DNA of 64,000 nucleotides, from assembly GCA_034509495.1 (NCBI GenBank), contig CM067512.1:8148468-8212467 (forward strand). Reading direction: 5' to 3'. The notes under the pieces are model-generated. The model made no database searches and was not told the origin of the DNA. It worked only from the letters and a program-made list of their open reading frames with translations. This stretch comes from Acestrorhynchus altus (Eukaryota > Chordata > Actinopteri > Characiformes > Acestrorhynchidae). This document shows positions 52,101 to 62,133 of the stretch, one piece after another. How positions within the stretch are numbered: position 1 is the stretch's first letter; every line of letters begins with the position of its first letter. A program made the position numbers and the translations under genes.

Positions 52101-55100
52101 TTTACCTTTGACAGTGTTTAATGCCCCAGACTGTACAGCTGCAAATAGAGGAGGTGTCTGAGGCAGCTCTTATTGAGCGCATTCAGCTCAGGAAAGTGAA
52201 GGCAGCTATAGACATGTATGATCAGCTGCAGCAGGCAGGTAAGACACATTCAGTTTGATATCATTTCAGTATACCCCAAAATATAATGTTTTCAAGAAGG
52301 ACATTAAGAATTATGAATCTGTGAAATAAAAGTGTAAAATGTGTAAAAGTGAAATAATTTTTTATTTATTTCTAAAGGACATACCATACTGCTTTTGATC
52401 CATTATTCTTTGAGAATATCGGGTTTACTGAGAGGTAATGATCAGCTTAAGCGACCATTAAATGACCATTAAACTTTGCACAGGTACTCCTGTGTCACTG
52501 GATCTGACCAATGACTTGTTGGACCTAATTTGTCTCTATGGAGATCGGGATCCAGCACAAGACGATGCACCACAGCAGAGAGATGACATGGTGAGTCTTC
52601 TACAGTATGGCACTATTTTACTGCCAGAGGTCAAGAGTTTATTTATTTTTAATTTTTTTTAATGAGAGCATAATTCATGCCACACATCATTTGTTTCCAT
52701 GTAAAATTTATGCCCTTACTCTGTAATGATTTTGCTCTTGTATGAAACTTGTTCTCACTTGTGAACTATGCCTTGTTGTCGCTTTTGGATTTTCTGTGCA
52801 AAAAAGCTGCCAAGATTCTTCAGCCAGTCAGAAGCTGGCAGTTGGTTTTGACAAGTTAAATTCTTCCTGCCATTCCTACAGTCACTGTTAAAACTGCTTA
52901 CAGGGCATTTTTTTACATTCATTCTATAAAGAAATATAACTATATTGTGTTAACGTAGATTAAAATGAGATTTGATAATGCATCTAAAGCAATAAAAGAA
53001 TTTGACTCGCATTAGAAATGTTAAGTATATTTGATATAGTACACTTTGCCTAGCCTCATTGTCTGTCCAAACTGAAGGCTTCTGGATTATTTAGATCTGC
53101 GAATAGATTTACAATCAGTTTTTGTGAATCAGTTTGCGTTTCCTTGAGTGTTGCAGGTGGAGGAACAAGAGGATGTAAGGAAGATAAAGGGAATGCGACA
53201 AAGAGCCTCTGAGTTAATAAAGACTCAGTGGAGGTTGGTTTGCTAGGATTAGTGAATGTAATATTCAGTTTTCTTCTCTGTATAAATGTAGGGTTTTTAT
53301 AACTATTGTGCCAAAACACTCACCAAAGTGAATCTCATTCCTTTTATAACAAACAGGGAGAACAATAATGCAGAGAGGATCTTTAACCTGATGCCGGAAC
53401 GTACCAGGCGTTCATATGGTGCGCTGATCCAGGGCATGGTGAAGGTATGGATCAGAACCTCTGTCACAGCCCTGCTTTTGTTTCACTGTTTTCACTAAGA
53501 TTAATATGCAGATCTTGATTATGTGTTGATGAACCCACAGCACGGTGCTTACAGCAAGGCTTATGACATGTATACGGACATGCTGAACAATCGAATGACT
53601 GGTAAGTTTCTATTTTCACCTTTAACACCTGCAGTTAACCTCTTACAGGGTTGTAATTATTTATGTGACGGTGCATCATCCAATCAAAAAGTCATTGTGA
53701 CAGGCCAGGATGTGATTTGGATTGGAGTTGAAAGCTGTAGGGTTGGTGATCCCTGCTCTATGGCAACACCCAAAATACCCTTGTATAATATAAGAACATT
53801 AGGCACTTATTTTGAATTATTGAATAATACATTTGTTTCTTGTCCTAATGTATATCCATCTTAGAGATTTTGTTTTTTATTTAATGGATAAGACAGTGGT
53901 AGAAGTCTGTGTGTTTCCTTATAAATGTGTGTGATGATCTGTATATCTGCCAAGAACATAGTGCATTATGTTGCTAAATGTTAGAGGGTTCCTTTAAACC
54001 AAACTCAACATAGCATTGTATGATTTAAGAACATTTGGAGCTTATATAATATTAGGAAGTAATTGAATAATGCGTGTTTAGACTGTATGTTTGCATTTTG
54101 ATGGCAAATTAGGATTTATTTATTAATCTATATTTTCATGTGTACTTCATAGCCTGTATCTGTTTATTTGAAGCAGGAGAATAATGCATGCTCCAGATGA
54201 AACTGTGTTTTTATGTTTCAGCTGATGTGCACATCTTCAATGCCCTCATCACTGCTGCCCCGGACGTGAAGGAGAAACACAGTGACAAATGGGATTTGAT
54301 TGTTGTAAGTTTGACAATGTCCTTTTGAGAGCTTGTCCTTTGCCTTGGTGTGTTACTTCAAGCTGAATCTTTCTCTCTCGCTCTCTTTCTTGCTCTCTCT
54401 GTTTGTAGGAAATGCTGAAGCAGATGGCTGAGCAGAAGGTGAAGCCCAACTTGCTGACATTTAACGCAGTGCTGAAGGGTCTGCGGCGCTGCGGCTCGCT
54501 GGCCAGAACACAGGTCTTTTCCGTGATCAGTGAGATGAAGGCCCTTGGCATTGGTTAGTCCCCACCACACACAGACCAACATGCTCTCAAAACTTTTACG
54601 TGTTAGAAGAATAATACTATTGGTGCACCAATGTGTCTGGTCTGTTAATGAACTAGTGATTAAAGAACAATACTGATACCATTACCACTAACTGTATATG
54701 GAAATAAGTTTGCATAACTGTGCATACATCATTTCATTTAGCTCCCAGTTTGGCCACCTATTATTACATTCTTGGCATCTTCTACAGAACAGGTGAGCAT
54801 ATGTGTGCTTCTTTTACTTTATGCAGAATATTTTATGTACTTATGCATGAGTGTATCTACAGTCTGTATTACCAATTTGGGCACACTGATGCTCTACAGA
54901 GTCTACCTTGTCAGTCCACATTCTTCTTTCACTTCAGATGTTTATTCTGTATCTTCCAGCTTCTATCATTACTGCACATATTGCTGAAAAATGTAGTTCT
55001 GATTGCTTAAATGCTGTTCCTGCTCTGCAGGCACCTCTGCTCAAAGTCACACAGATATTCTTCATGAAGTGTTGAACGAGATGGCTGGAAAGAGCTTCTC

Positions 55101-58100
55101 TCCCCAGGACCCAGATGATGGTATGATCAGTACTGACACACATTTTCTATGCAACATTTGATGTCAAGTTTTTGAAAATACTTCTTTACTTACCATTAAA
55201 GGAACTTTAGATTTCGTAGGTGATTTTCTGTTATTTAGAGGAAATATGGGTCTGTTGAAAGAAAAAGCCACATGTGACCATTTATTTTGCATTTTCATTG
55301 GTTAGTATTTAAGTACTTGAGGATGTTGCATGATCACCTCCCCACTTCATTTTCCAACTCATCATAAGAGTATTGGATGGAGCACCATCATTCCAGACAA
55401 CACAGTTCCCCTGCTCCACAGATCAATATGGGGGGTTATACCCTTCTAGCCTATGCCTATGTCTATTGAAAATACGTATCTATAGGGACTAAACAATCTG
55501 TGGCACTTATTTTGAATTATTGAATAAAAAATCTTAGAGATTTTGTTTTTTATTTAATCGATAAGACAGTGGTAGAAGTCAGTGTGTTTCCTTATAAATG
55601 TGTGTGATAATCTGTATATCTGCCTAGAACATTAGTGCATTATGTTGCTAAATGTTAGAGGGTTCCTTTAAATCAGACCCAACATAGCAATCTGTGTGCG
55701 TGTGTTTGCACATCTGTGTCAGCAATGGAGGTAACATGAAGTAGTTGAATGCATTCATTTGAAGGGGTCTCCACAAACACTGGGACACATATATGAATTG
55801 TATGATGAACAAATGAGCAGTGTTCTTTCAGAACAGTTTGTCCTAATGCGACGTTAATTGCGTGTGTATCATTAAGGATGTGGTTTAATATTATTTTTGG
55901 TCTTTTGCAGTGCATTTCTTTAAGGATGCCATGAAAATTGTAAGTGCTTGTATAACATTGGTTAGACTCCTGTTTGACCACTCTTTGCATTTTGTATAGA
56001 AGTTAACAGCTCCCTTGTTTCTGCAGTGTCTGGGCACTAAGGACATAGACCTGGCTTACAGAGTTTACAGTTTGCATGGGGTCGAGGATAACTGGAAACT
56101 GCTGGGAGATTCATACTACCAGAGCATTTTCTAGTGAGTATAACTTCACTGGAACATGTTGTGTTGGATACAGCTCACAACATCCAGCTTCATATTTATC
56201 AGACTGTCTTGCTGGGTATAATTAGCAGGTGAACGGACAGTTTTCATGTTCTAAATGTTGTTAAAAGGATAGTTATTACTAAGGTAGTAAACCCAGTGTT
56301 GTACTGACCAACCAAGCTGAATGACTCACCCACCGAACAACTGACCACCAGTCCCCCTCCCATGATATTGTTTGCCCTGTACATAAAAAAAACATGATTA
56401 TTTAACAAGGATTACACAGTGTCACTGATGCAAAAAGCTTAAGCTTATTAACCAAAAGTCAATATTGCCCGCTTCTAGAGAACCTTCGGGCAAGGTGGAC
56501 AGACAATCCATCTGTTTAAGGTGCATTGCATCTAAATTGTTTTAAAGGCAGACGTCCCCAGACCTTTGAAAGTGTACTTTTTAAGTGCATAGCCACAGAA
56601 ACCATAAAAGGCGGGTAAAGATGCAGAATACTCCAGTGTCCAAAAACCTCAATAAATAGTACTCTACAGTTTCAGTTTTGCTTAGAGTGAAGACAGACTA
56701 CAGTAATGCAACCCCTGGCAAAAAAGTATGGAATCACCAGTCTCTGAGGATGCTCCTTCAGTTGTTTAATTTTGTAGAAAAAAAGCAGATCACAGATATG
56801 ACAAAAAACTAAAGGCATTTCAAATGGCAACTTTCTGGCTTTAAGAAACACTAAAATAAATCAAGAAAAATAATAGTGGTAGCCAGTAACAGTTAGATTT
56901 TTAGAACAAGCAGAGGGAATAAATTATGGAATCACTCAATTCTGAGGAAAATATTATGGAATCACCCTGCAAATTTTCATTACAAACACCTGCATCAGAT
57001 TAAAACTGCTCGTTAGTATGCAGGTAAAAAGGAGTGATCACACCTTGGAGAGCTGTTGCAACAAGTGGACTGACATGCAGTTTTTGCCAGGGGATGTATG
57101 TAAGAAGTGTGTGGCTCGGAGTAGCCTGTACTATGTATCAATTATTGATTGTGTTCAATGGAATGAGACCTAAAGAAATCTCACTGTTGCAGCGGGCAAT
57201 TCTTCAGCCTGCTGAGCATGATGGAACACATCGATGTGGTGCTGAAATGGTACAAAGACCTCGTTCCCTCAGTAAGTACCGAAAGAAAAAGGCAGACATG
57301 GTTCAATTCAAATTACTACTCATTAAACCAAACTTGACTTCACTTTTGTGTTGTTTGCAGCGCTACTTCCCCAATTATCAAGGGATGAGAGATTTACTCC
57401 AGGCGCTCGACACCGACAACAGATTAGACCTCATTCCTCAAATTTGGAAAGGTGGGTAGCACTGTTAGTGATATTTGGGCAATTAATTAAATTAGCAGTT
57501 TTCTCTTTATTGCGGATGCAGTCTTACAGGCTGAAGCATGGTGTGTGAAGTTTAGAATACACCACACATGTCAATGAGTTTGGAGTAAATATACACCCCA
57601 AAATATCTCAACTCACTTCTAATGCATTCAGGTGTGCATTCATGTGTTTAGAGTACAGTATGACTTTTAGTTTTTAAAATCAAAAATAGACCTCTCTGTA
57701 TAGCTGAATGGTATTTTCAGGTATAAGGTATATTCGTGCTGATTTTACTACATTGTATTTGATTTTTGAAGCTGGTAATATATGTCCCATACATATGATC
57801 CATTCGGAACTATAATGTTCTATCTGCATTCTGAGCAGTTTGAAGTATTAAAGCCTTCATAGAGACTCCATTGTCATGTCGATTTCGGTGTAGATTAAGA
57901 ATATATAAATTTTAATGTCAGATAGAACAAGATAGTATTTTAAGTGAATCATATGTGTGCATTTTTGCTATACATTATTAAGGATATTACATTTGGAATA
58001 AGGTGATAAAATGAACGAGTTTTTATGTACAGAATTAAGTGCTTTGGGAGGGTGGAGCTTAAAATATTGAGCTTTGCTTTTACCTTGATTGTTACCATTC

Positions 58101-59335
58101 TTTAAGATGGCGGTTTGATCAGTGATAAATTGAGCCTTGCAGTATAGTGAAGGAATGGTATGACAGTTTTTCTGTTTTCTATCAGATATTAAAAAGTTGG
58201 GTCATGATAACAAGACAGATCTGCTAGAGGAGATGCTTTCCCTTATGGCCCGTGAGAAACAAAGCCCTGAGGTACAGTATCCATAGAAACTTCACCAAAA
58301 CATGACAGTTTTGTGTAAATTGTTTCCTAGTCCCACTTTTAGATATATTATACACTATATGATACATCCGAAAATGAAGGGTGCTAAAGAGTTTATCCTG
58401 CTTTTGTTGGAGTAACTGTCTCTACTTTCCAGGGAAGCATTTCTTCTAGATTGTGGAGCATTTCTGTGAGGATTTGATTGCATTCAGCTACAACACTGTA
58501 GTGAGATCACAGTAGTTTGAGATTATAAACGCAAAACCATTTGTGTTGTGCAGGTGCAGCAGTCATTTGCCGACTGCTCTCTGGAAGTGAAAGCTGTGTA
58601 TGAGCAGACAAACCGCAAGGTGCAGGCAAGTTGGTCAGTCAGCTCCCTCAGCAGCATTACCTCAATTCTCCTGGAAGCTGAAAGGACACAGCAGGCCTGG
58701 TGAGAACTTCCCAGAGCAAAGCTCAGCTTTACTCATTTAGAAGGACAACATCTGTAATATAAATTTGATGCAAATGTGATTTCTTAACTTATTCATGTTT
58801 TTTTAATTTAGGGAAATGTTGAAGCTCTTCAAACTCAACAACAGAGTTCCACCGTACGTAAGATTCTTGATTGATGGCTGAGGAGCTTGAACAGTTTACC
58901 CTGTGCTGTTCAGTCTGTTTTTTTTGTCATGTGTGTTGATAGTTTAAGGTTAAACTCTTGTTGATCTCGCTGCTTTGGTCATGAGTCAACATTGAAATTG
59001 AAATCTGTTTTCCTGTTCACAGCGAAAGCCTTATAAATCAGTTTTTGGCTTCTATAAAGGCAAGCAATAATGCGCAACAAGCTGTGGAGCTGGTTCAGAT
59101 GTCAGCTGGCTTCTGCCTGCACGTCACACCAGATCTCATACAGAGAGTGCAGCAGGAGTTTGAGTTATCAGAGGAGCAGCGGTAAGGATTTTCAGGTTTT
59201 ATTACATCATAAATTAATTTAATAAACATCATCCAGTAATTTACATGGGTGTAAAATACAATAAGCCATTGCTCTCTCTCTTTTATCAGGAACACTTTAT
59301 TGGATCTGGAGACTTCCATGGATATGAGTGATTAA
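49163..59335 (+). CDS. ptcd3: PTCD3, mitoribosomal small-subunit PPR protein mS39 (spliced, complete)
   Basis: Twenty-four exons: 49163-49299, 50238-50290, 50495-50534, 50625-50670, 50760-50828, 51910-52014, 52115-52238, 52484-52590, 53157-53233, 53357-53444, 53541-53601, 54222-54304, 54409-54553, 54742-54792, 55031-55120, 55911-55939, 56027-56133, 57193-57271, 57361-57451, 58186-58271, 58554-58699, 58812-58853, 59023-59181, 59290-59335; 686 residues (human 689). The Arg-rich N-terminus is a likely mitochondrial presequence and contains three tandem copies of LLCGVRDR (19-42). Family landmarks are EVVIPRKKTWNKEAVLQALA, GALIQGMVKHGAYSKAYDMY (a PPR helix pair), VKPNLLTFNAVLKGLRRCG (PPR), GVEDNWKLLGDS and MEHIDVVLKWYKDLVP. 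It binds mRNA near the entry of the mitochondrial 28S subunit and is needed for mitochondrial translation. AATAAA at 59374-59379 is a probable poly(A) signal. In human the next gene is IMMT, as here. Confidence 0.95.
49217..49288 (+). repeat. three 24-bp in-frame tandem repeats in ptcd3 exon 1
   Basis: Copies at 49217-49240, 49241-49264 and 49265-49288. The first two are identical; the third differs at two bases (GGC to GGT, silent, and AGG to ACG, giving LLCGVRDT). They encode LLCGVRDR within the predicted mitochondrial targeting segment. Confidence 0.95.
49820..49990 (+). repeat. SINE-like dispersed repeat in ptcd3 intron 1
   Basis: GGTGGCTTGGTGGTTAGCAG (box A-like) is followed by a diverged GGTTAAAGGC (box B position), then GGTGGAGTTTCCATGTTCTC and TGTCTGCATGGGCTTCCTTC. 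This is a very common fish dispersed repeat with a tRNA-like head. Confidence 0.6.
51000..51080 (-). mobile_element. LINE 3' terminus, same family as 31498 and 33530
   Basis: On the minus strand GGAACCTTAATTTCCCTGAG, then CCAAGGGATCAATAAAG, then TCTATCCTATCC. The 3' end and simple tail match the two copies near prpf19, but almost everything upstream is lost. Confidence 0.75.
51305..51600 (-). mobile_element. retroelement ORF-tail fragment
   Basis: The minus-strand frame at 51317-51520 reads MPHGHLPCEVFW, then TGRRPQGRPGTYW, then LAWDCLGIPPEQL. This is the C-terminal block that follows the reverse transcriptase in several fish LINE families. Truncated and decayed. Confidence 0.6.
53640..54180. 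repeat. ptcd3 intron 11 with a repeat shared with intron 15
   Basis: A stretch from about 53788 to 54013 (GGCACTTATTTTGAATTATT through TTAGAGGGTTCCTTTAAA to CAACATAGCA) recurs in the same orientation at 55500-55690. A weaker internal repetition of about 220 bases (TATAAGAACATTAGGCACTT and TTTAAGAACATTTGGAGCTT) suggests it is a tandem or duplicated unit. Confidence 0.8.
55335..55700. repeat. ptcd3 intron 15 with two dispersed repeats
   Basis: 55335-55460 carries a GGATGGAGCACCATCATTCC / CAGTTCCCCTGCTCCACAGA repeat common in fish. 55500-55690 is the second copy of the intron 11 repeat. Nothing coding is supported here. Confidence 0.65.
56700..57105. mobile_element. about 400-bp Tc1-type MITE in ptcd3 intron 17
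   Basis: The left end has ACCCCTGGCAAAAAAGTATG and the right end CAGTTTTTGCCAGGGGATG, an inverted pair. Internal ATTATGGAATCAC repeats are present. No transposase remnant, so it was mobilised in trans. It ends about 90 bases before exon 18. Confidence 0.8.
58380..58525 (-). repeat. dispersed repeat in ptcd3 intron 20
   Basis: TGTGGAGCATTTCTGTGAGG and GATTTGATTGCATTCAGC are the reverse-oriented counterpart of the repeat seen near 18640-18910. It lies just upstream of exon 21. Confidence 0.4.
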
Positions 59336-61198
59336 AAAGCCAGATGATTGTGTATCATTGTCATAAAAAAAATAATAAAATTAATCCATATCTTTTTCCC
59401 CCATTTTTGTATTTAAGAATTTACTGACCATCACTAATTAAAACATTGCTCTGTGTATTAAATGTGATTCTAAATCCCTGGTAAGCCAAAATGCACTGGC
59501 ATACAAAATGATTGATCCTGTCAAGTTCAGTGAACCATTTACTGAATTACCTGGATTTCTGCAGATTAGTTATGTTGTCTGATCATTGTTAAAAATTAAG
59601 ACAAAAACAATATAACAACTTTAACACAACGTTGTACTGTTGTTTTTATTGAGCATTAAGTAAACATCCACAGTGCAGGCTAGAAAAAGTAAGTGAACCT
59701 TTTAATTGTCAAAAGGTGTGTGCTGAATGAGAGTGGATTTACACATTTTACCCATTAAGTAAAGGCATCCAAATGCCTTAGAACATGTAGCTGGAAAAGG
59801 CTACAAAAGCACTACTGAAGTCTACCCGGGTCTACATCCAACTTTTGTTAACCGTGTACAGGCAACTTTCAGGACTGTTGCCTGTTGCTACCTTTGTGTT
59901 AAGATCCCGTTAAGTTGGTCCTGTTGAGGTTAAGAGCACAACAGGCAATCCTGAATGATGTGCAGAAGAACCCAAGGGTAATGACAAAACACTAACAAAA
60001 ACAAATAGCAAAAACCTCTATTCATGTGTTCATTATTAGACAAGAACATGAAGGAAGTACACAAAGGAAGCCAGTCATGTTCAAGTCAATAAGACCATCT
60101 GAATGTTGCACAATGCTTCTGGGTAAATATTCAATGGACAGATGAGAAAATGCTTCAGCACAAATGCACAATGCCATGTTTGGAGGAAAAATAACAAAAA
60201 CCACATCCAAGCATGGTGGAGGGAACATCATTGGTTGGCACTGCTTTAATGCTTCAGGGCTTGAACATGCGCAATCAATAAGGGAATAATGAATGTATTA
60301 AATTGTACAGGAGACAATGTAAGGGCAGCTGTCTACAGCTTTAAGATCATGAGACATGATGCAGCAAGGTTGTTCCTCCAGAACATGCTAAATCTTAGGA
60401 ACAGTGGAGGCGGACCTTTAGATTAAGTTCAAGGGTTTTCTAGCCTATAAGGGGAATGTTTACTGTGTGCTCAAATAGACAACAAAATGTGTTGTATTTA
60501 GTTAGAATGTGTTTGACTTCAATTATGGTTTAAATAATGAACAGACCTCAGTTAAGTGCGTTAGGTAGAATATTGCCCAAACAAATGAAATAAATACACT
60601 AAACTGAACTATGACTCAACATCCATGATTTATTTATATCCAGTACTGATGGAGAGAATCAAAGCATGACAAATGGATTTAATTATTCCCAATGGTTTTG
60701 ATAATAAACAACCAGAGTACCGAACATGAAACATTATACATGTGAACATTTTAACAGTGAATGCAGTGAATGTTGATAGGCTAACAATAAGCAGTACTAA
60801 ACCAAAGGGCTTTGTGTCTGCTAAACGTACACTCAAAATTAAACAGTGGTGAGGGGGTTCAGTGGGAGAACTGTGCATACACAATTGAACTGTGAAATGC
60901 AACTGCCAACAGTTACCTTCAAGAAACTACGAGGTACATGTTGACATTCAGCACAATGTTGTCCTGGTTGGTAGGCCACATAAGAATTATGTTTCAGGTC
61001 AGAGCTTTCTTGCAAAAAGTGCTTTGAAAAAAAGAAAGAAAAAAAAATCCCAAAACAAACAAAAGAAAAAAAAAAAAAAAAATCCACCTTGGCTAGCGTG
61101 CCATATGTATAAATTAATCTGAGGAGCGGCGGGTTGCTGTTAGTCACACGCAGGCAGCAGTCCTCATATTTTTACAACTCTTTATTTACGTAGGGTGA
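59336..61198. other. convergent ptcd3 / immt spacer with a Tc1 relic
   Basis: ptcd3 probably ends near 59400. A decayed Tc1-type element fills about 59670-60480. An A-rich tract lies at 61022-61083. On the minus strand an AATAAA at 61181-61186 is only about 13 bases beyond the immt stop. No other gene seen. Confidence 0.6.
59670..60480 (+). mobile_element. Tc1/mariner relic downstream of ptcd3
   Basis: The left part has GAAAAAGTAAGTGAACC, an outer motif of a fish Tc1 family. The plus strand encodes transposase shreds: a FDGQMRK-like block near 60130 and HGGGNIIGWHCFNASG near 60210-60260. Frameshifts throughout. Confidence 0.6.
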
Positions 61199-62133
61199 TT
61201 AAGGAGCCTGGGTGGTGCCTAAACCCACCGCATTGGCGTACGCCGACAGGAGGCTGACCACCTGTTTGGTTTCTAGGGTGAGCCGGGCTTCTTTGAGCCA
61301 GTCCTGAGCGACACGGCGTGATTCGCCATGCAGCTGATTGACAAACTTGGCAGCCAGCTCCAGGTCACCACGCTCAATGCTGTATGTGGCATAGGCGAGC
61401 AGCTTGAAGGTGTCGAGGTCTTGGGGTGCCAGCTTGGCAGGTGGTGCCTCTTGATCCTTCTCAAAGAGGAGGACGGACTGTAGGTAGGACAGGAAGTACT
61501 GATACAAGCTGTTGCGTGTCTCGTCAATCAGTGCCACACGCCGTGCCAGCTGCCGGACGTCGTAGAAGCGCGCTCGCAAAGAGGCCTCACTGTAGACCCC
61601 TCGGGTCAGTGATTCTTCAGGCAGAGCTGTGGCTAGAGCCTGGGCAAACTCGTTGTCTGCACAACTCTCCTTGATGGTACGAACGGCACCATCTAGAGGC
61701 TCGGTGGTTGAATCAGCGGCTGCTGTCTTCAGAGTGTAGTTCAGTGCTTCCACAGATAACCAAAGCTGGTGTGCCTTGCGGGCCTCTTCCTCAGCAACGA
61801 CGTGACCTGAAGGAGGACATTTTATTTTCATCTAAGCACTTTTGGAACAGCACATTTGGAAATATATATTAGAGTCAATCAAGACATTCATAAATGACTA
61901 TTTTAATCCAAGTCAATCAGTTCATAAATAAGCCTGCTATAGCTGAATGACAAAGCCTTCCATCAAAACCCAGCATGAGATGAAAGCTATGAGAACAGAC
62001 TTACTGTCTATGGCCTCCTCCATGCCCTTAAGCCTAGCATAGGCAGAGTTCATGTCCAGCGTGAAGGCATCCAGCTGTTCCTGGGCTAAACGGCGGTATT
62101 GTGTCTCCTGCTCCATCAATTTACTGTTCAGGG
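61199..62133 (-). CDS. immt: IMMT / MIC60 mitofilin, C-terminal part (partial, runs off the right edge)
   Basis: Two terminal exons: 62133-62005 and 61806-61199, giving the last 245 or so residues of a protein of about 750. The upstream exon is coiled-coil (LNSKLMEQETQYRRLAQEQL). The last exon is the conserved mitofilin signature domain, with WLSVEALNYTLKTA, SLRARFYDVRQLARRVALID, a short amphipathic LSYLQSVLLFE helix and LAAKFVNQLHGESRRVAQDW, ending TTQAP. MIC60 sits in the inner mitochondrial membrane and is the core of MICOS, which forms crista junctions and contacts with the outer-membrane SAM complex. The exon junction GAC A / GT CAC keeps frame. Upstream exons, including the targeting sequence and transmembrane helix, would lie beyond 64000. 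Next to ptcd3 as in human. Confidence 0.95.

Noticed and set aside
49163..59335. SNORD94 expected in a ptcd3 intron, as in human
   Set aside because: I looked for a C box (RTGATGA) and D box (CTGA) with terminal pairing in the introns and found no convincing set; a covariance-model search would decide.
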